This document shows positions 37,032 to 45,690 of a stretch of DNA of 47,316 bases, piece by piece. Position numbers and translations under genes: made by a program. The stretch comes from Bacteroidales bacterium M6 (lineage in GTDB: Bacteria; Bacteroidota; Bacteroidia; Bacteroidales; Muribaculaceae): NCBI GenBank assembly GCA_001689485.1, contig LUJQ01000051.1:5633-52948 (forward strand), written 5' to 3'. Below the pieces are notes generated by a model that had not been told where the DNA came from, made no database searches, and saw only the letters and a list, made by a program, of their open reading frames with translations. Within the stretch, counting starts at the first letter, position 1. Each line of letters begins with the position of its first letter.

Positions 37032-39620
37032 TTAATTCCTGAAAACCAAATCGTCATTTTCGACATCGATTACGATAGGCTTCTCTTTGTCGACAGTCTG
37101 CGCAAGGATATCCTTCGACAAACGGTTAAGAACCAATCTATGGATTACACGTTTCACAGGGCGTGCGCCGAATTCGGGGTCATAACCCTCCTCGGCCAGG
37201 AATTTCAACGCGGCAGGCGTGACTTCGAGCGTTATACCGTTAGCCGACAGCATTTTTTGAACGCTTTTCACCTGCAATCCCACAATCTCCTCGATTTCGG
37301 CCTCATTAAGGGGCGTAAACATTATAGTCTCGTCGATTCGGTTCAGGAACTCAGGCCGGATGGTCTGTTTGAGCATGTCGAGAACCTGCTGCTTGGTCTG
37401 CTCCACAACCTCGTCATGATTATCGGAAGTCATCTTGGCAAAATTGTCACGAATAACCGCCGACCCCATATTTGAGGTCATGATGATTATGGTGTTCTTG
37501 AAATTGACCATACGCCCCTTGTTATCGGTCAGGCGACCATCATCAAGCACCTGCAACAGGATGTTGAAAACATCAGGATGGGCTTTCTCGATTTCATCAA
37601 ACAAAACCACCGAATAGGGCTTGCGCCGCACGGCTTCCGTAAGCTGGCCACCCTCGTCGTAACCTACATATCCCGGAGGCGCCCCGACCAGTCGCGACAC
37701 GGCATGCTTCTCCTGGTATTCGCTCATGTCGATGCGGGTCATCATATTCTCGTCATCGAAAAGATATTCCGCCAAAGCCTTTGCAAGCTCGGTCTTACCC
37801 ACTCCGGTCGTGCCTAGGAATATGAACGAACCGATAGGTCGGCGCGGGTCGTTAAGGCCGGCACGGCTGCGGCGCACAGCGTCGGCAATAGCACGTATGG
37901 CCTCGTCCTGCCCCACCACACGCCCATGCAGCTCCTCTTCAAGATGCAGGAGTTTCTCCTTCTCGCTTTGCACCATCTTGTTGACAGGGATTCCCGTCCA
38001 CCGCGACACGACATCGGCAATATCCTCGGCATCAACTTCCTCCTTTATAAGGGCTTTCTCACCCTGCATCGATTTCAGCTGCTCCTGAATCTGCACATTC
38101 TCGGCTTCTTTCTGCTGCACCTTCGAGTAGCGGATTTCGGCCACTTTGGCATAATCCCCTTCACGTTCGGCCTTCTCGGCATCGAAATTCAGCTGCTCGA
38201 TGTCGATTTTGTTCTGCTGGATTTTGTTTATCAGTTCTTTCTCTGCTTTCCATTTTGCCGTGAACTCCTTCTCTTCCTCGCGAAGCTGTGCGAGGTCTTT
38301 CTCTATGTCGCGCACTTTGGCCTTGTCACCCTCGCGCTTGATAGCCTCACGTTCGATTTCTTTCTGTGCAATCATACGTGAAATCTCATCAAGGGCCTGC
38401 GGCACCGAATCTATTTCAAGGCGCAGTTTCGATGCGGCCTCGTCAACAAGGTCGATTGCCTTGTCGGGCAGGAAACGGTCGGTGATATAACGCTCCGAAA
38501 GCTGCACGGCGGCAATAATCGCCTCGTCACGGATGCGGACTTTGTGGTGGTTTTCATAACGCTCTTTCAAGCCTCGCAGAATCGCTATGGCGCTCATCTC
38601 GTCAGGCTCATTGACCATAACCTTCTGGAAACGGCGTTCGAGAGCCTTATCCTTTTCAAAATATTTCTGATATTCGTCGAGTGTGGTGGCACCGATGCTG
38701 CGTAATTCACCGCGTGCCAACGCAGGCTTAAGGATATTTGCGGCATCCATAGCACCCTCACCCTTACCGGCACCAACCAGGGTGTGGATTTCATCGATGA
38801 AAAGGATGATTTCGCCGTCGCTCTGGGTCACTTCGTTGACGATAGCTTTCAAACGTTCCTCGAATTCGCCCTTATACTTGGCTCCGGCAACCAAAGCACC
38901 CATATCAAGCGAGAAAATCTGCTTGGAGCGGAGGTTTTCAGGCACGTCGCCACGCACGATGCGCTGTGCAAGCCCTTCGGCGATGGCTGTCTTGCCAGTA
39001 CCCGGCTCACCAATCAGCATAGGGTTGTTTTTAGTGCGGCGGCTGAGAATCTGCAGCACGCGCCTTATTTCGTCGTCACGCCCGATTACGGGGTCAAGTT
39101 TGCCCGAACGGGCACGCTCATTGAGGTTTATAGCATATTTGTTAAGCGAATTATATGTTTCCTCGGCACTTTGATCGGTAGCTTTCTTCCCCTTACGCAA
39201 CTCATCGATAGCGCTTTGCAGTTCTTTTTCATTCAGCCCTGCATCCTTGAGGACGGTCGATGCGGCCGAATTTATCTGGAACAAGGCCATCAGCATTGCC
39301 TCGAGGGTTACATATTCGTCGCCCTGCTTCTTGGCTATGTCAAGCGACTTCTGCAAAACATCGTTTGATGTGCGGCTCAGGTAAGGCTCACCACCCGACA
39401 CCTTTGGCAGCATGTCGATTTCACGGTCGGTCTGCGAAACAACGGCAGCCATGTTCGCACCCACCTTTTGGAAGATAAACTTCACCAGCGATTCTCCCTC
39501 TGAGAAAATACCCTTAAGCAGGTGCAACGGCTCGATTTGCTGCTGACCGGCACCCCTTGTGAATTCAAGGGCTTTCTGAATCGCCTCCTGTGATTTGATA
39601 GTGAAACTGTTGAAATTCAT
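37032..39620 (-). CDS. clpB: ATP-dependent disaggregase ClpB
   Basis: Hexameric AAA+ chaperone that pulls polypeptides out of aggregates together with DnaK. The 862-residue length is standard. Residues 1-150 form the N-domain (two Clp_N repeats), Walker A of the first ATPase domain is GEPGTGKT at 204-211, with LFIDEIHTLVGAGKGEG as Walker B region. A long coiled-coil middle domain (about 400-525) rich in Glu, Lys and Gln separates it from the second ATPase domain, with GTTGVGKTELAKALAE near residue 605 and VLFDEIEKAHPDV as its Walker B. The sensor-2 motif GARPVKR is near the end. The middle domain distinguishes it from ClpA and ClpC. The gene is preceded by a 230-bp-plus region with the TAAGTAAGTCA motif, possibly involved in its control. 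Confidence 0.97.
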   Translation of the reverse strand: MNFNSFTIKSQEAIQKALEFTRGAGQQQIEPLHLLKGIFSEGESLVKFIFQKVGANMAAVVSQTDREIDMLPKVSGGEPYLSRTSNDVLQKSLDIAKKQGDEYVTLEAMLMALFQINSAASTVLKDAGLNEKELQSAIDELRKGKKATDQSAEETYNSLNKYAINLNERARSGKLDPVIGRDDEIRRVLQILSRRTKNNPMLIGEPGTGKTAIAEGLAQRIVRGDVPENLRSKQIFSLDMGALVAGAKYKGEFEERLKAIVNEVTQSDGEIILFIDEIHTLVGAGKGEGAMDAANILKPALARGELRSIGATTLDEYQKYFEKDKALERRFQKVMVNEPDEMSAIAILRGLKERYENHHKVRIRDEAIIAAVQLSERYITDRFLPDKAIDLVDEAASKLRLEIDSVPQALDEISRMIAQKEIEREAIKREGDKAKVRDIEKDLAQLREEEKEFTAKWKAEKELINKIQQNKIDIEQLNFDAEKAEREGDYAKVAEIRYSKVQQKEAENVQIQEQLKSMQGEKALIKEEVDAEDIADVVSRWTGIPVNKMVQSEKEKLLHLEEELHGRVVGQDEAIRAIADAVRRSRAGLNDPRRPIGSFIFLGTTGVGKTELAKALAEYLFDDENMMTRIDMSEYQEKHAVSRLVGAPPGYVGYDEGGQLTEAVRRKPYSVVLFDEIEKAHPDVFNILLQVLDDGRLTDNKGRMVNFKNTIIIMTSNMGSAVIRDNFAKMTSDNHDEVVEQTKQQVLDMLKQTIRPEFLNRIDETIMFTPLNEAEIEEIVGLQVKSVQKMLSANGITLEVTPAALKFLAEEGYDPEFGARPVKRVIHRLVLNRLSKDILAQTVDKEKPIVIDVENDDLVFRN

Positions 39621-39742
39621 ATTACGTGTATGTTTTACATATCATGTTGTTAAGTAATTCGTGGTAATTATCTCATATTACCTTAAAGTATACCGCAGAT
39701 AATATCAGACCTAGTTATACGGTTTATGCGTAATAATTTTCA

Positions 39743-39753
39743 TGACTTACTTA
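39743..39753 (-). repeat. TAAGTAAGTCA motif upstream of clpB
   Basis: Third exact copy of the 11-mer, 123 bp before the clpB start. No mirrored arm is visible here, unlike the valS copy. The intervening region also contains a small GGTAAT/ATTACC hairpin. Confidence 0.5.
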
Positions 39754-39820
39754 TACACTATTAACAAACCTTATGCCAGAATGTTTTTTTCCGCACACCA
39801 CCATGTGAGGCCAAATCCGA

Positions 39821-39852
39821 TTTGCGAATAAAGCCGCCTTTCGCTAACTTTG
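39821..39852 (+). promoter_or_regulatory. Bacteroidetes -33/-7 promoter of the mnmA-kdsA gene run
   Basis: TTTG at 39821-39824, a 20-nt spacer, and TAACTTTG at 39845-39852: both elements and the spacing agree with the Bacteroidetes consensus. It is the best promoter in the window. Leader about 65 nt to the ATG at 39923. Confidence 0.72.
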
Positions 39853-39922
39853 CATATTGAAGCAGCCGAGGCTGTTCCACAGCTTCGTGAACGCTTTGCA
39901 ACAACCTTTTACCCGGCATATA

Positions 39923-40834
39923 ATGAAAGCCATCAGAAACGTCATATTATCGCTAATCGCCGTATCAGCCTGCCATAATGTCACGGCCCAGGAAACCACA
40001 GGACATTATTTCCCATATCCCACGGTTCCCGACAACCTCTCCACACTCACCGATCGCTCCAACTTCTTTTTGGAGAATTTCTGGAATCACTGCAACTTCA
40101 AATCGGCTTTTTCCTCGAAATCAAAAATGCAAGGCGCATTCAACGATTTCGTGACATTCATGCCCTATGCAGATGCAGCCGTGGTCCATTCAGCTATTGA
40201 AAAGCTGATTAAAGAAGTAGGGAAAAAACCGCGCAACCTCCTGTCACTTGCCGAGATGGCCGAAGGCGCACTCTATTCCGACACGGCACAAATCGTATGC
40301 GACGAATGCTACCTCCCATTCGCACAGGCAGTTGCCGACAACCGCAAAATTTCAAAAGCCGAAAAATCACGGTTTGAATACCAGGCAAAGGCATTGGGCG
40401 GGTCACAGGTCGGGATGACTGCACCCGACTTCGAATACACCACCCCCGAGGGTACGAAAGGCCGCCTAAGCGACATGCCGGCAGGAGCCTACGTACTTCT
40501 GTTTTTCAACAACCCCGACTGCGACGAATGCGAACTTGCCCGTGTGCGCCTGGCTGCCGATTTCAACCTCAACGACCTGGTTGACCGCGGACTTATAAAA
40601 GTAATGAGCATTTATCCCGGCGAGCCTGACGATGAATGGAAAGCCAAAACCGCCACATACAATAAAAAATGGATTGTCGGGGCGGCACCCGAAGTTGACG
40701 AAATCTACGACATGCGCAACCCGCCTGTGATATATTACCTCAACGGCGAACATTCAATCCTCTCCAAAACATTTGCAATCGACAACCTTATCGAAGCATT
40801 CCGTGTTGTCAGAAACAAGATGACACCGCAATAA
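39923..40834 (+). CDS. DUF5106 / thioredoxin-like exported protein
   Basis: A 303-residue exported protein. I start it at ATG 39923, which opens a signal peptide ending VTAQ near residue 23; the upstream extension in this frame begins at a TTG between promoter and ATG. Residues about 28-160 match the helical DUF5106 type region, and about 165-300 a thioredoxin-like domain of the TlpA/AhpC sort (MTAPDFEYTTPEGTKGRLS, VLLFFNNPDCDECELARVRL). The likely active site is Cys200-x-x-Cys203. A second CDEC lies at Cys126-Cys129 in the helical domain. It is likely a periplasmic redox or peroxide-related protein; substrate unknown. mnmA follows after 16 nt. Confidence 0.8.
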   Translation: MKAIRNVILSLIAVSACHNVTAQETTGHYFPYPTVPDNLSTLTDRSNFFLENFWNHCNFKSAFSSKSKMQGAFNDFVTFMPYADAAVVHSAIEKLIKEVGKKPRNLLSLAEMAEGALYSDTAQIVCDECYLPFAQAVADNRKISKAEKSRFEYQAKALGGSQVGMTAPDFEYTTPEGTKGRLSDMPAGAYVLLFFNNPDCDECELARVRLAADFNLNDLVDRGLIKVMSIYPGEPDDEWKAKTATYNKKWIVGAAPEVDEIYDMRNPPVIYYLNGEHSILSKTFAIDNLIEAFRVVRNKMTPQ

Positions 40835-40850
40835 ATCCCCTATATCGACA

Positions 40851-41930
40851 ATGAAAATAGCCGTATTGATTTCCGGTGGCGTAGACAGTGCAGTGGCCGT
40901 CTACCGCCTGTTGGAACAGGGACACGACCTACACCTTTTCTATATCCGCATCGGTATGGATAACGACGAGGGTGATTGCTCGGCCGAGGAGGACATCGAG
41001 ATGTGCCGCTATATTGCCGCGAAATTCAACCTGCCGTTCGAAATCGTGTCGCTCCACCAGGAATACTGGGACAACGTGATGGAGTACGCATTGCGCACTG
41101 TCAAAGAAGGGCTTACCCCCAACCCCGACATCATGTGCAACAAAATGATAAAATTCGGATTCTTCGAACAACGTTGGGGGCATGAGTTCGACATGACCGC
41201 CACAGGGCATTATGCATCCACCCGCACCATCGACGGGAAGGTATGGCTTGCCACAGCTGCCGACCCGGTAAAAGACCAGACTGATTTCCTGGCCCGGATT
41301 TCCTACGACCAATTGCGGCATCTGATGTTCCCCATAGGGGAACTCCCCAAATCACGAGTACGCGAAATCGCTATCGAAACCAGGATGCCTAACGCCTACC
41401 GCAAGGACAGCCAGGGGATATGCTTCCTGGGAAAAATCAACTACAACGACTTCATCCGCCGCCACCTCGGAGAAAAACGAGGACCGATTGTGGAAATAGA
41501 AACAGGGCGTAAACTCGGCGAACACAACGGATACTGGTTCCACACCATAGGACAACGGAAAGGACTCGGACTGAGTGGCGGCCCGTGGTATGTGGTGAAA
41601 AAAAATGTGCACGACAATGTTATATACGTAAGTAACGGCTACGATTGTGAAAAACAATACGGGCGCACCGTGCATCTCGACGAAATGCATTTCATATCAG
41701 GCAACCCATGGCCTGACAGCGCCGACAAGGTTGAAATCACCTTCAAAAACCGCCATGCACCGGGATTTACCCCCGCTCTTATAACCCGGTTGACCGACAG
41801 CGAGTACCTTGTGGAATCACGCGATAAAATCCAGGGGATTGCCCCGGGACAGTTCGGGGTTATCTACGACCGAGATAGCAGAATATGCTATGGAAGCGGC
41901 ATAATCACCGGACGTAACATAGTGATATAG
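40851..41930 (+). CDS. mnmA: tRNA-specific 2-thiouridylase
   Basis: Forms 2-thiouridine at position 34 of tRNA-Lys, -Glu and -Gln, using ATP to activate the base and a persulfide to thiolate it. 359 residues, standard size. The PP-loop SGGVDS is at residues 8-13. The two catalytic cysteines are present: Cys96 in NPDIMCNKMIKFG and Cys191 in DSQGICFLG. Further family marks are TGHYAS (about 118-123), DQTDFLARI and HTIGQRKGLGL in the C-terminal barrel domain. Cytoplasmic. It begins 16 nt after the DUF5106 gene and ends 34 nt before the bifunctional-nuclease gene, so it is the second gene of a probable seven-gene transcript. Confidence 0.95.
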   Translation: MKIAVLISGGVDSAVAVYRLLEQGHDLHLFYIRIGMDNDEGDCSAEEDIEMCRYIAAKFNLPFEIVSLHQEYWDNVMEYALRTVKEGLTPNPDIMCNKMIKFGFFEQRWGHEFDMTATGHYASTRTIDGKVWLATAADPVKDQTDFLARISYDQLRHLMFPIGELPKSRVREIAIETRMPNAYRKDSQGICFLGKINYNDFIRRHLGEKRGPIVEIETGRKLGEHNGYWFHTIGQRKGLGLSGGPWYVVKKNVHDNVIYVSNGYDCEKQYGRTVHLDEMHFISGNPWPDSADKVEITFKNRHAPGFTPALITRLTDSEYLVESRDKIQGIAPGQFGVIYDRDSRICYGSGIITGRNIVI

Positions 41931-41964
41931 ACGTGGGTTGCCACAGTCAATCAACAACACGTAA

Positions 41965-42591
41965 ATGACAGCATCAAACGAACATAACAGCAGTAAACCC
42001 GAAAGGATAAGGCTAAGGGTACTCGGCATTTCCTACAGTCAGATCCAGGCAGGCGCCTATGCCTTGATTCTGGCACAGACCGACGGCCCATACCGCATCC
42101 CTGTGGTTGTAGGGGCGGCCGAAGCCCAGTCGATTGCCATAAAGATGGAAGGGATTATCCCCCCTAGGCCAATGACTCACGACCTTTTTACCTCCCTGGC
42201 ACAAGCCTACGGCATAGAGCTGAAAGATGTTTTCATACATAAATTCGAGGACGGGATATTCTCGTCGGAACTAACATTCGAAGACCGCAACGGGCGCGAA
42301 GTCATGCTCGATGCACGCACATCAGATGCCATAGCCATAGCCATGCGCACACGCACCCCGATTTTCACCACCCCTGAAATCCTTGAGGAAACAGGGTTTA
42401 TCATGGAAATCAAGGAGGAGGGCGCAACAGCGGGCACCCCCGGAAACGATGCGGACGAAAGCGACCCGTATGCCGGGAAAACGCCCGAAGAACTTGAGCG
42501 AATCATGCGCAGCCACATTGAAAACGAAGAATATGAGGAAGCAGCTAAAATCAAAGCCATCCTTACAACCCTGCGGGGCGACAAAGATTAA
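41965..42591 (+). CDS. Bifunctional nuclease family protein (DUF151) with UVR motif
   Basis: A 208-residue cytoplasmic protein. Residues about 14-150 match the bifunctional nuclease (BFN, DUF151) domain: LRVLGISYSQIQAGAYALIL, PVVVGAAEAQSIAIKMEGI, RPMTHDLFTSLAQAYGI, DARTSDAIAIAMRTRTPIF. The name comes from plant homologues with DNase and RNase activity; the bacterial function is not settled. The C-terminal segment (about 170-205, TPEELERIMRSHIENEEYEE then AAKIKAIL) is a UvrB/UvrC-type UVR helix pair, a common addition in Bacteroidetes members. It lies 34 nt after mnmA and 30 nt before the transporter gene. Confidence 0.85.
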   Translation: MTASNEHNSSKPERIRLRVLGISYSQIQAGAYALILAQTDGPYRIPVVVGAAEAQSIAIKMEGIIPPRPMTHDLFTSLAQAYGIELKDVFIHKFEDGIFSSELTFEDRNGREVMLDARTSDAIAIAMRTRTPIFTTPEILEETGFIMEIKEEGATAGTPGNDADESDPYAGKTPEELERIMRSHIENEEYEEAAKIKAILTTLRGDKD

Positions 42592-42621
42592 ACAACCATA
42601 AAAAACTGACACTACCACACC

Positions 42622-44004
42622 ATGAATAGCTTGAAAATACGCCTTTCGGCCATGAATTTCCTGGAGTTCGCCGTATGGGGGGCATACCTGACATGCATGG
42701 GCAACTATCTCGGTAAAGCCGGGATGGGTGAAGAAATCGCATGGTTTTATGCCATCCAGGGCATAGTATCTATATTTATGCCCACACTGATGGGTATAAT
42801 CGCCGACAAATTCATCCAGCCGCAAAGGCTGCTAGGCATATGCCATCTCGTTGCCGGACTAGCAATGCTGGCGCTTTTTTATATGGGTCTGACTAACGAG
42901 TGCCCCGACAAAACCACATTCATAGCCTTATATACCGTCAGCGTGGCATTCTATATGCCAACACTTGCCCTATCCAACACAACGGCGTTCACCATTCTGA
43001 AAGACAACGGGATGGATACGGTCAAAGACTTTCCCCCAATCCGGGTGCTCGGCACCGTGGGCTTCATCATTTCAATGTGGTTTGTAAACTGCGCCACATT
43101 CGAGGACGGGACATTCGGCTTCACCCTGGCTCAAAACGATTTCAAATTCCAATACACCTACCGCCAGTTCCTTGTATCAGGTATCCTGAGCATATCCCTG
43201 TTTGCCTACTGCCTTACACTGCCACAGTGCAGGCTGGTGACCAAACCGCGCCAGTCGCTTTCAGAGCAGTTAGGGCTGAACGCATTCAAGCTTTTCAAAG
43301 AGCGGAGGATGGCGCTGTTTTTCATATTCTCCATGTTGCTAGGCATGTCGCTGCAAATAACCAATGGTTTTGCAGGCCCGTTCCTGACCAGCTTCAAAAG
43401 CAGCCCGCTCCCCGAAATAGCCGACAGCTTTGCAGCCAACAATGCAACGATGCTGGTTTCGATATCGCAGGTCAGCGAGGCTCTTTGCATACTTCTCATC
43501 CCGTTTTTCCTCAAACGGTTCGGGATTAAGACTGTCATGCTGGTGGCCATGTCGGCATGGGTGTTACGGTTCGGATTTTTCGGCATCGGGGCACCGACAT
43601 TCCCCGGTGTGACGCTGTTTTTCCTGTCATGTATAGTCTATGGTGTGGCATTCGACTTTTTCAACGTATCGGGAGGGCTTTATGTCGACCAGGAATGCGA
43701 CCCTTCTACCAAAGCGTCGGCACAAGGGCTGTTCATGCTTATGACCAACGGGCTTGGAGCCACAATCGGCACCCTGGGAGCCGGCATAGTGGTCAATCAC
43801 TTCTGCCATTGGGAAAACGGAGTCCTCGTAGGCGACTGGGAATCGGCATGGATTGTTTTCGCTGCATATGCACTCGTCGTAGCAGTGCTGTTTATGCTGG
43901 TATTTAAAAACCCTGATAATAACTCCGGGAAAAACAGACGGGAAATCCCGTCAACCGGCTTCAATGAAGACCCCGACGGATTCGTAAACGACAAAACAAT
44001 CTGA
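42622..44004 (+). CDS. Nucleoside permease, MFS (NupG/XapB-like)
   Basis: A 460-residue inner-membrane protein with 12 predicted membrane segments in two six-helix halves. It fits the nucleoside:H+ symporter family: MNFLEFAVWGAYLTCMGNYL in the first helix, GIIADKFIQPQRLLG in the loop after helix 2, VLGTVGFIISMWF, and a charged central loop before KLFKERRMALFF. The C-terminal half has VDQECDPSTKASAQGLFML, which matches the family. The likely substrate is a purine or pyrimidine nucleoside imported with protons. The start is the first Met, preceded by a 30-nt gap from the nuclease gene; rsmE follows after 23 nt. Why it sits among RNA-modifying and Kdo genes is unclear. Confidence 0.88.
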   Translation: MNSLKIRLSAMNFLEFAVWGAYLTCMGNYLGKAGMGEEIAWFYAIQGIVSIFMPTLMGIIADKFIQPQRLLGICHLVAGLAMLALFYMGLTNECPDKTTFIALYTVSVAFYMPTLALSNTTAFTILKDNGMDTVKDFPPIRVLGTVGFIISMWFVNCATFEDGTFGFTLAQNDFKFQYTYRQFLVSGILSISLFAYCLTLPQCRLVTKPRQSLSEQLGLNAFKLFKERRMALFFIFSMLLGMSLQITNGFAGPFLTSFKSSPLPEIADSFAANNATMLVSISQVSEALCILLIPFFLKRFGIKTVMLVAMSAWVLRFGFFGIGAPTFPGVTLFFLSCIVYGVAFDFFNVSGGLYVDQECDPSTKASAQGLFMLMTNGLGATIGTLGAGIVVNHFCHWENGVLVGDWESAWIVFAAYALVVAVLFMLVFKNPDNNSGKNRREIPSTGFNEDPDGFVNDKTI

Positions 44005-44027
44005 CATCAACCCCTTTAATCATCGAT

Positions 44028-44741
44028 ATGATACAATTTTATGCCCCTGACATCGAAACATCGTCCATCCTGCCTGAAAGCGAGTCGCAACATTGTGTGA
44101 AAGTGTTGCGTAAAGAGTCAGGCGATGTTATAGATGTAATCGACGGGAAGGGGCACAGGTTCAAATGCAGGTTGCTTGAAGCCCATCACAAACGGGCTAC
44201 GGTCGAGATATTGGAACGTATCGACCTACCACCGTTTTGGCCAAACGACATATCGATAGGGGTAGCGCCTACGAAACATCTCGACAGGATGGAGTGGCTC
44301 ACCGAGAAACTGACCGAAACCGGCGTCACATCAATCACCCCGCTCCTGTGCCGGTGGTCGGAACGCAAGGAAATCAAGACAGAACGGATTGAAAAAATAG
44401 CCGTTTCGGCAATGAAACAAAGCCTGAAAGGCACCTGCCCTGTTGTAAACCCGATGACCCCGTTCAAACGCTTTATCGAGGCCACCGAGCGGTTCCCGCA
44501 GAAATTCATTGCACATTGCGATGATTCACAGCCGCGACGCCTGCTTTCAAAGGAATACCGCGCAGGGGTGGATACGGTTATAATCATCGGCCCTGAAGGG
44601 GATTTCTCCCCCGAGGAAATCGAGATGGCAACCGAAGCCGGGTTCATCGCCGTGTCGCTGGGCGATGCACGCCTGCGAACCGAAACTGCCGCACTGGCAG
44701 CATGCCAGACATGCCACATAATTAATCAAATAAACGGATAA
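44028..44741 (+). CDS. rsmE: 16S rRNA (uracil1498-N3)-methyltransferase
   Basis: SPOUT-class enzyme that methylates N3 of U1498 in 16S rRNA with S-adenosylmethionine. 237 residues, normal length. The N-terminal RNA-binding PUA-like part shows SESQHCVKVLRKESGDVID; the SPOUT fold carries APTKHLDRMEWLTEKLTETG, IIIGPEGDFSPEEIEMATE and VSLGDARLRTETAALAA, the last two forming the knotted cofactor site with the typical G-P-E-G and L-R-T-E-T-A. Cytoplasmic, likely a dimer. It is 23 nt after the transporter and 12 nt before kdsA. Confidence 0.93.
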   Translation: MIQFYAPDIETSSILPESESQHCVKVLRKESGDVIDVIDGKGHRFKCRLLEAHHKRATVEILERIDLPPFWPNDISIGVAPTKHLDRMEWLTEKLTETGVTSITPLLCRWSERKEIKTERIEKIAVSAMKQSLKGTCPVVNPMTPFKRFIEATERFPQKFIAHCDDSQPRRLLSKEYRAGVDTVIIIGPEGDFSPEEIEMATEAGFIAVSLGDARLRTETAALAACQTCHIINQING

Positions 44742-44753
44742 TCCACATAACGA

Positions 44754-45596
44754 ATGAACTACGAATCAATAAACCAATACATCAACTCATCACCGACAGG
44801 CAACTTCTTCCTGCTTGCAGGCCCTTGCGTGATTGAAGGCGAGGAAATGGCGCTCGACATTGCCGAACGAGTCCTTTCCCTGACCTCGGCCCTCGGAATC
44901 CCCTACGTTTTCAAGGGCAGCTACCGCAAAGCAAACCGCTCACGGATAGATTCATTTACCGGCATAGGAGACATTAAGGCTCTCGGGATACTGAAGAAGG
45001 TGCGCGACACATTCCACATCCCTGTAGTGACCGACATACACACCGCTGAGGAAGCTGAAATGGCTGCGGAATATGTCGACATCCTGCAAATCCCGGCATT
45101 CCTTTGCCGTCAAACCGACCTGTTGGTGGCCGCTGCCAGAACCGGCAAGATGGTCAACATCAAGAAAGGACAGTTCCTGTCGCCCGACGCCATGCGCCAC
45201 GCCGTGCAGAAGGTGCGCGATGCCGGCAACCAGCAGGTTGCAATCACCGAACGCGGCACAACGTTCGGTTACCAGGACCTTATCGTCGATTACCGTGGGA
45301 TTCCCGAAATGCAGAAAAACGGATGCCCCGTAATCCTCGACGTAACGCACTCTTTGCAGCAACCGAATCAAACGGCAGGAGTTACCGGCGGCCGCCCCGA
45401 CATGATTGAAACCATTGCCAGGGCAGGCATCGCCGTAGGGGTCGACGGCATCTTCATCGAAACCCATCAGAACCCCTCGGTAGCGAAAAGCGACGGTGCC
45501 AACATGCTCCCGCTCGACCAGATGGGCAAATTGCTCTCGCACCTGACTTTGATTCGTGCCGCAACCAACAGCATCGCCACAACCGGCCTGCAATAA
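44754..45596 (+). CDS. kdsA: 3-deoxy-8-phosphooctulonate synthase
   Basis: Joins phosphoenolpyruvate and arabinose-5-phosphate to make Kdo-8-phosphate for lipopolysaccharide. 280 residues, standard. Family motifs: LLAGPCVIEGEE (about 20-31), FKGSYRKANRSR, PVVTDIHTAEEAE, FLCRQTDLLVAAARTGK and NIKKGQFLSP, and DGIFIETHQNPS near the end. Cys25 in GPC marks the metal-dependent class, in contrast with the E. coli enzyme, which has Asn there. It starts 12 nt after rsmE. A short promoterless gap leads to the TPR gene. Supply of Kdo would serve the same cell envelope as the GT2 enzyme upstream, though they are not in one operon. Confidence 0.95.
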   Translation: MNYESINQYINSSPTGNFFLLAGPCVIEGEEMALDIAERVLSLTSALGIPYVFKGSYRKANRSRIDSFTGIGDIKALGILKKVRDTFHIPVVTDIHTAEEAEMAAEYVDILQIPAFLCRQTDLLVAAARTGKMVNIKKGQFLSPDAMRHAVQKVRDAGNQQVAITERGTTFGYQDLIVDYRGIPEMQKNGCPVILDVTHSLQQPNQTAGVTGGRPDMIETIARAGIAVGVDGIFIETHQNPSVAKSDGANMLPLDQMGKLLSHLTLIRAATNSIATTGLQ

Positions 45597-45690
45597 ATCG
45601 ACGCGACCGGGTAACCGTCGGCATCGAACATATAACACCTGAATGTTGTTTCTATTTCCGACAGCTTTCAACAAGTTTATTCTCACATTT

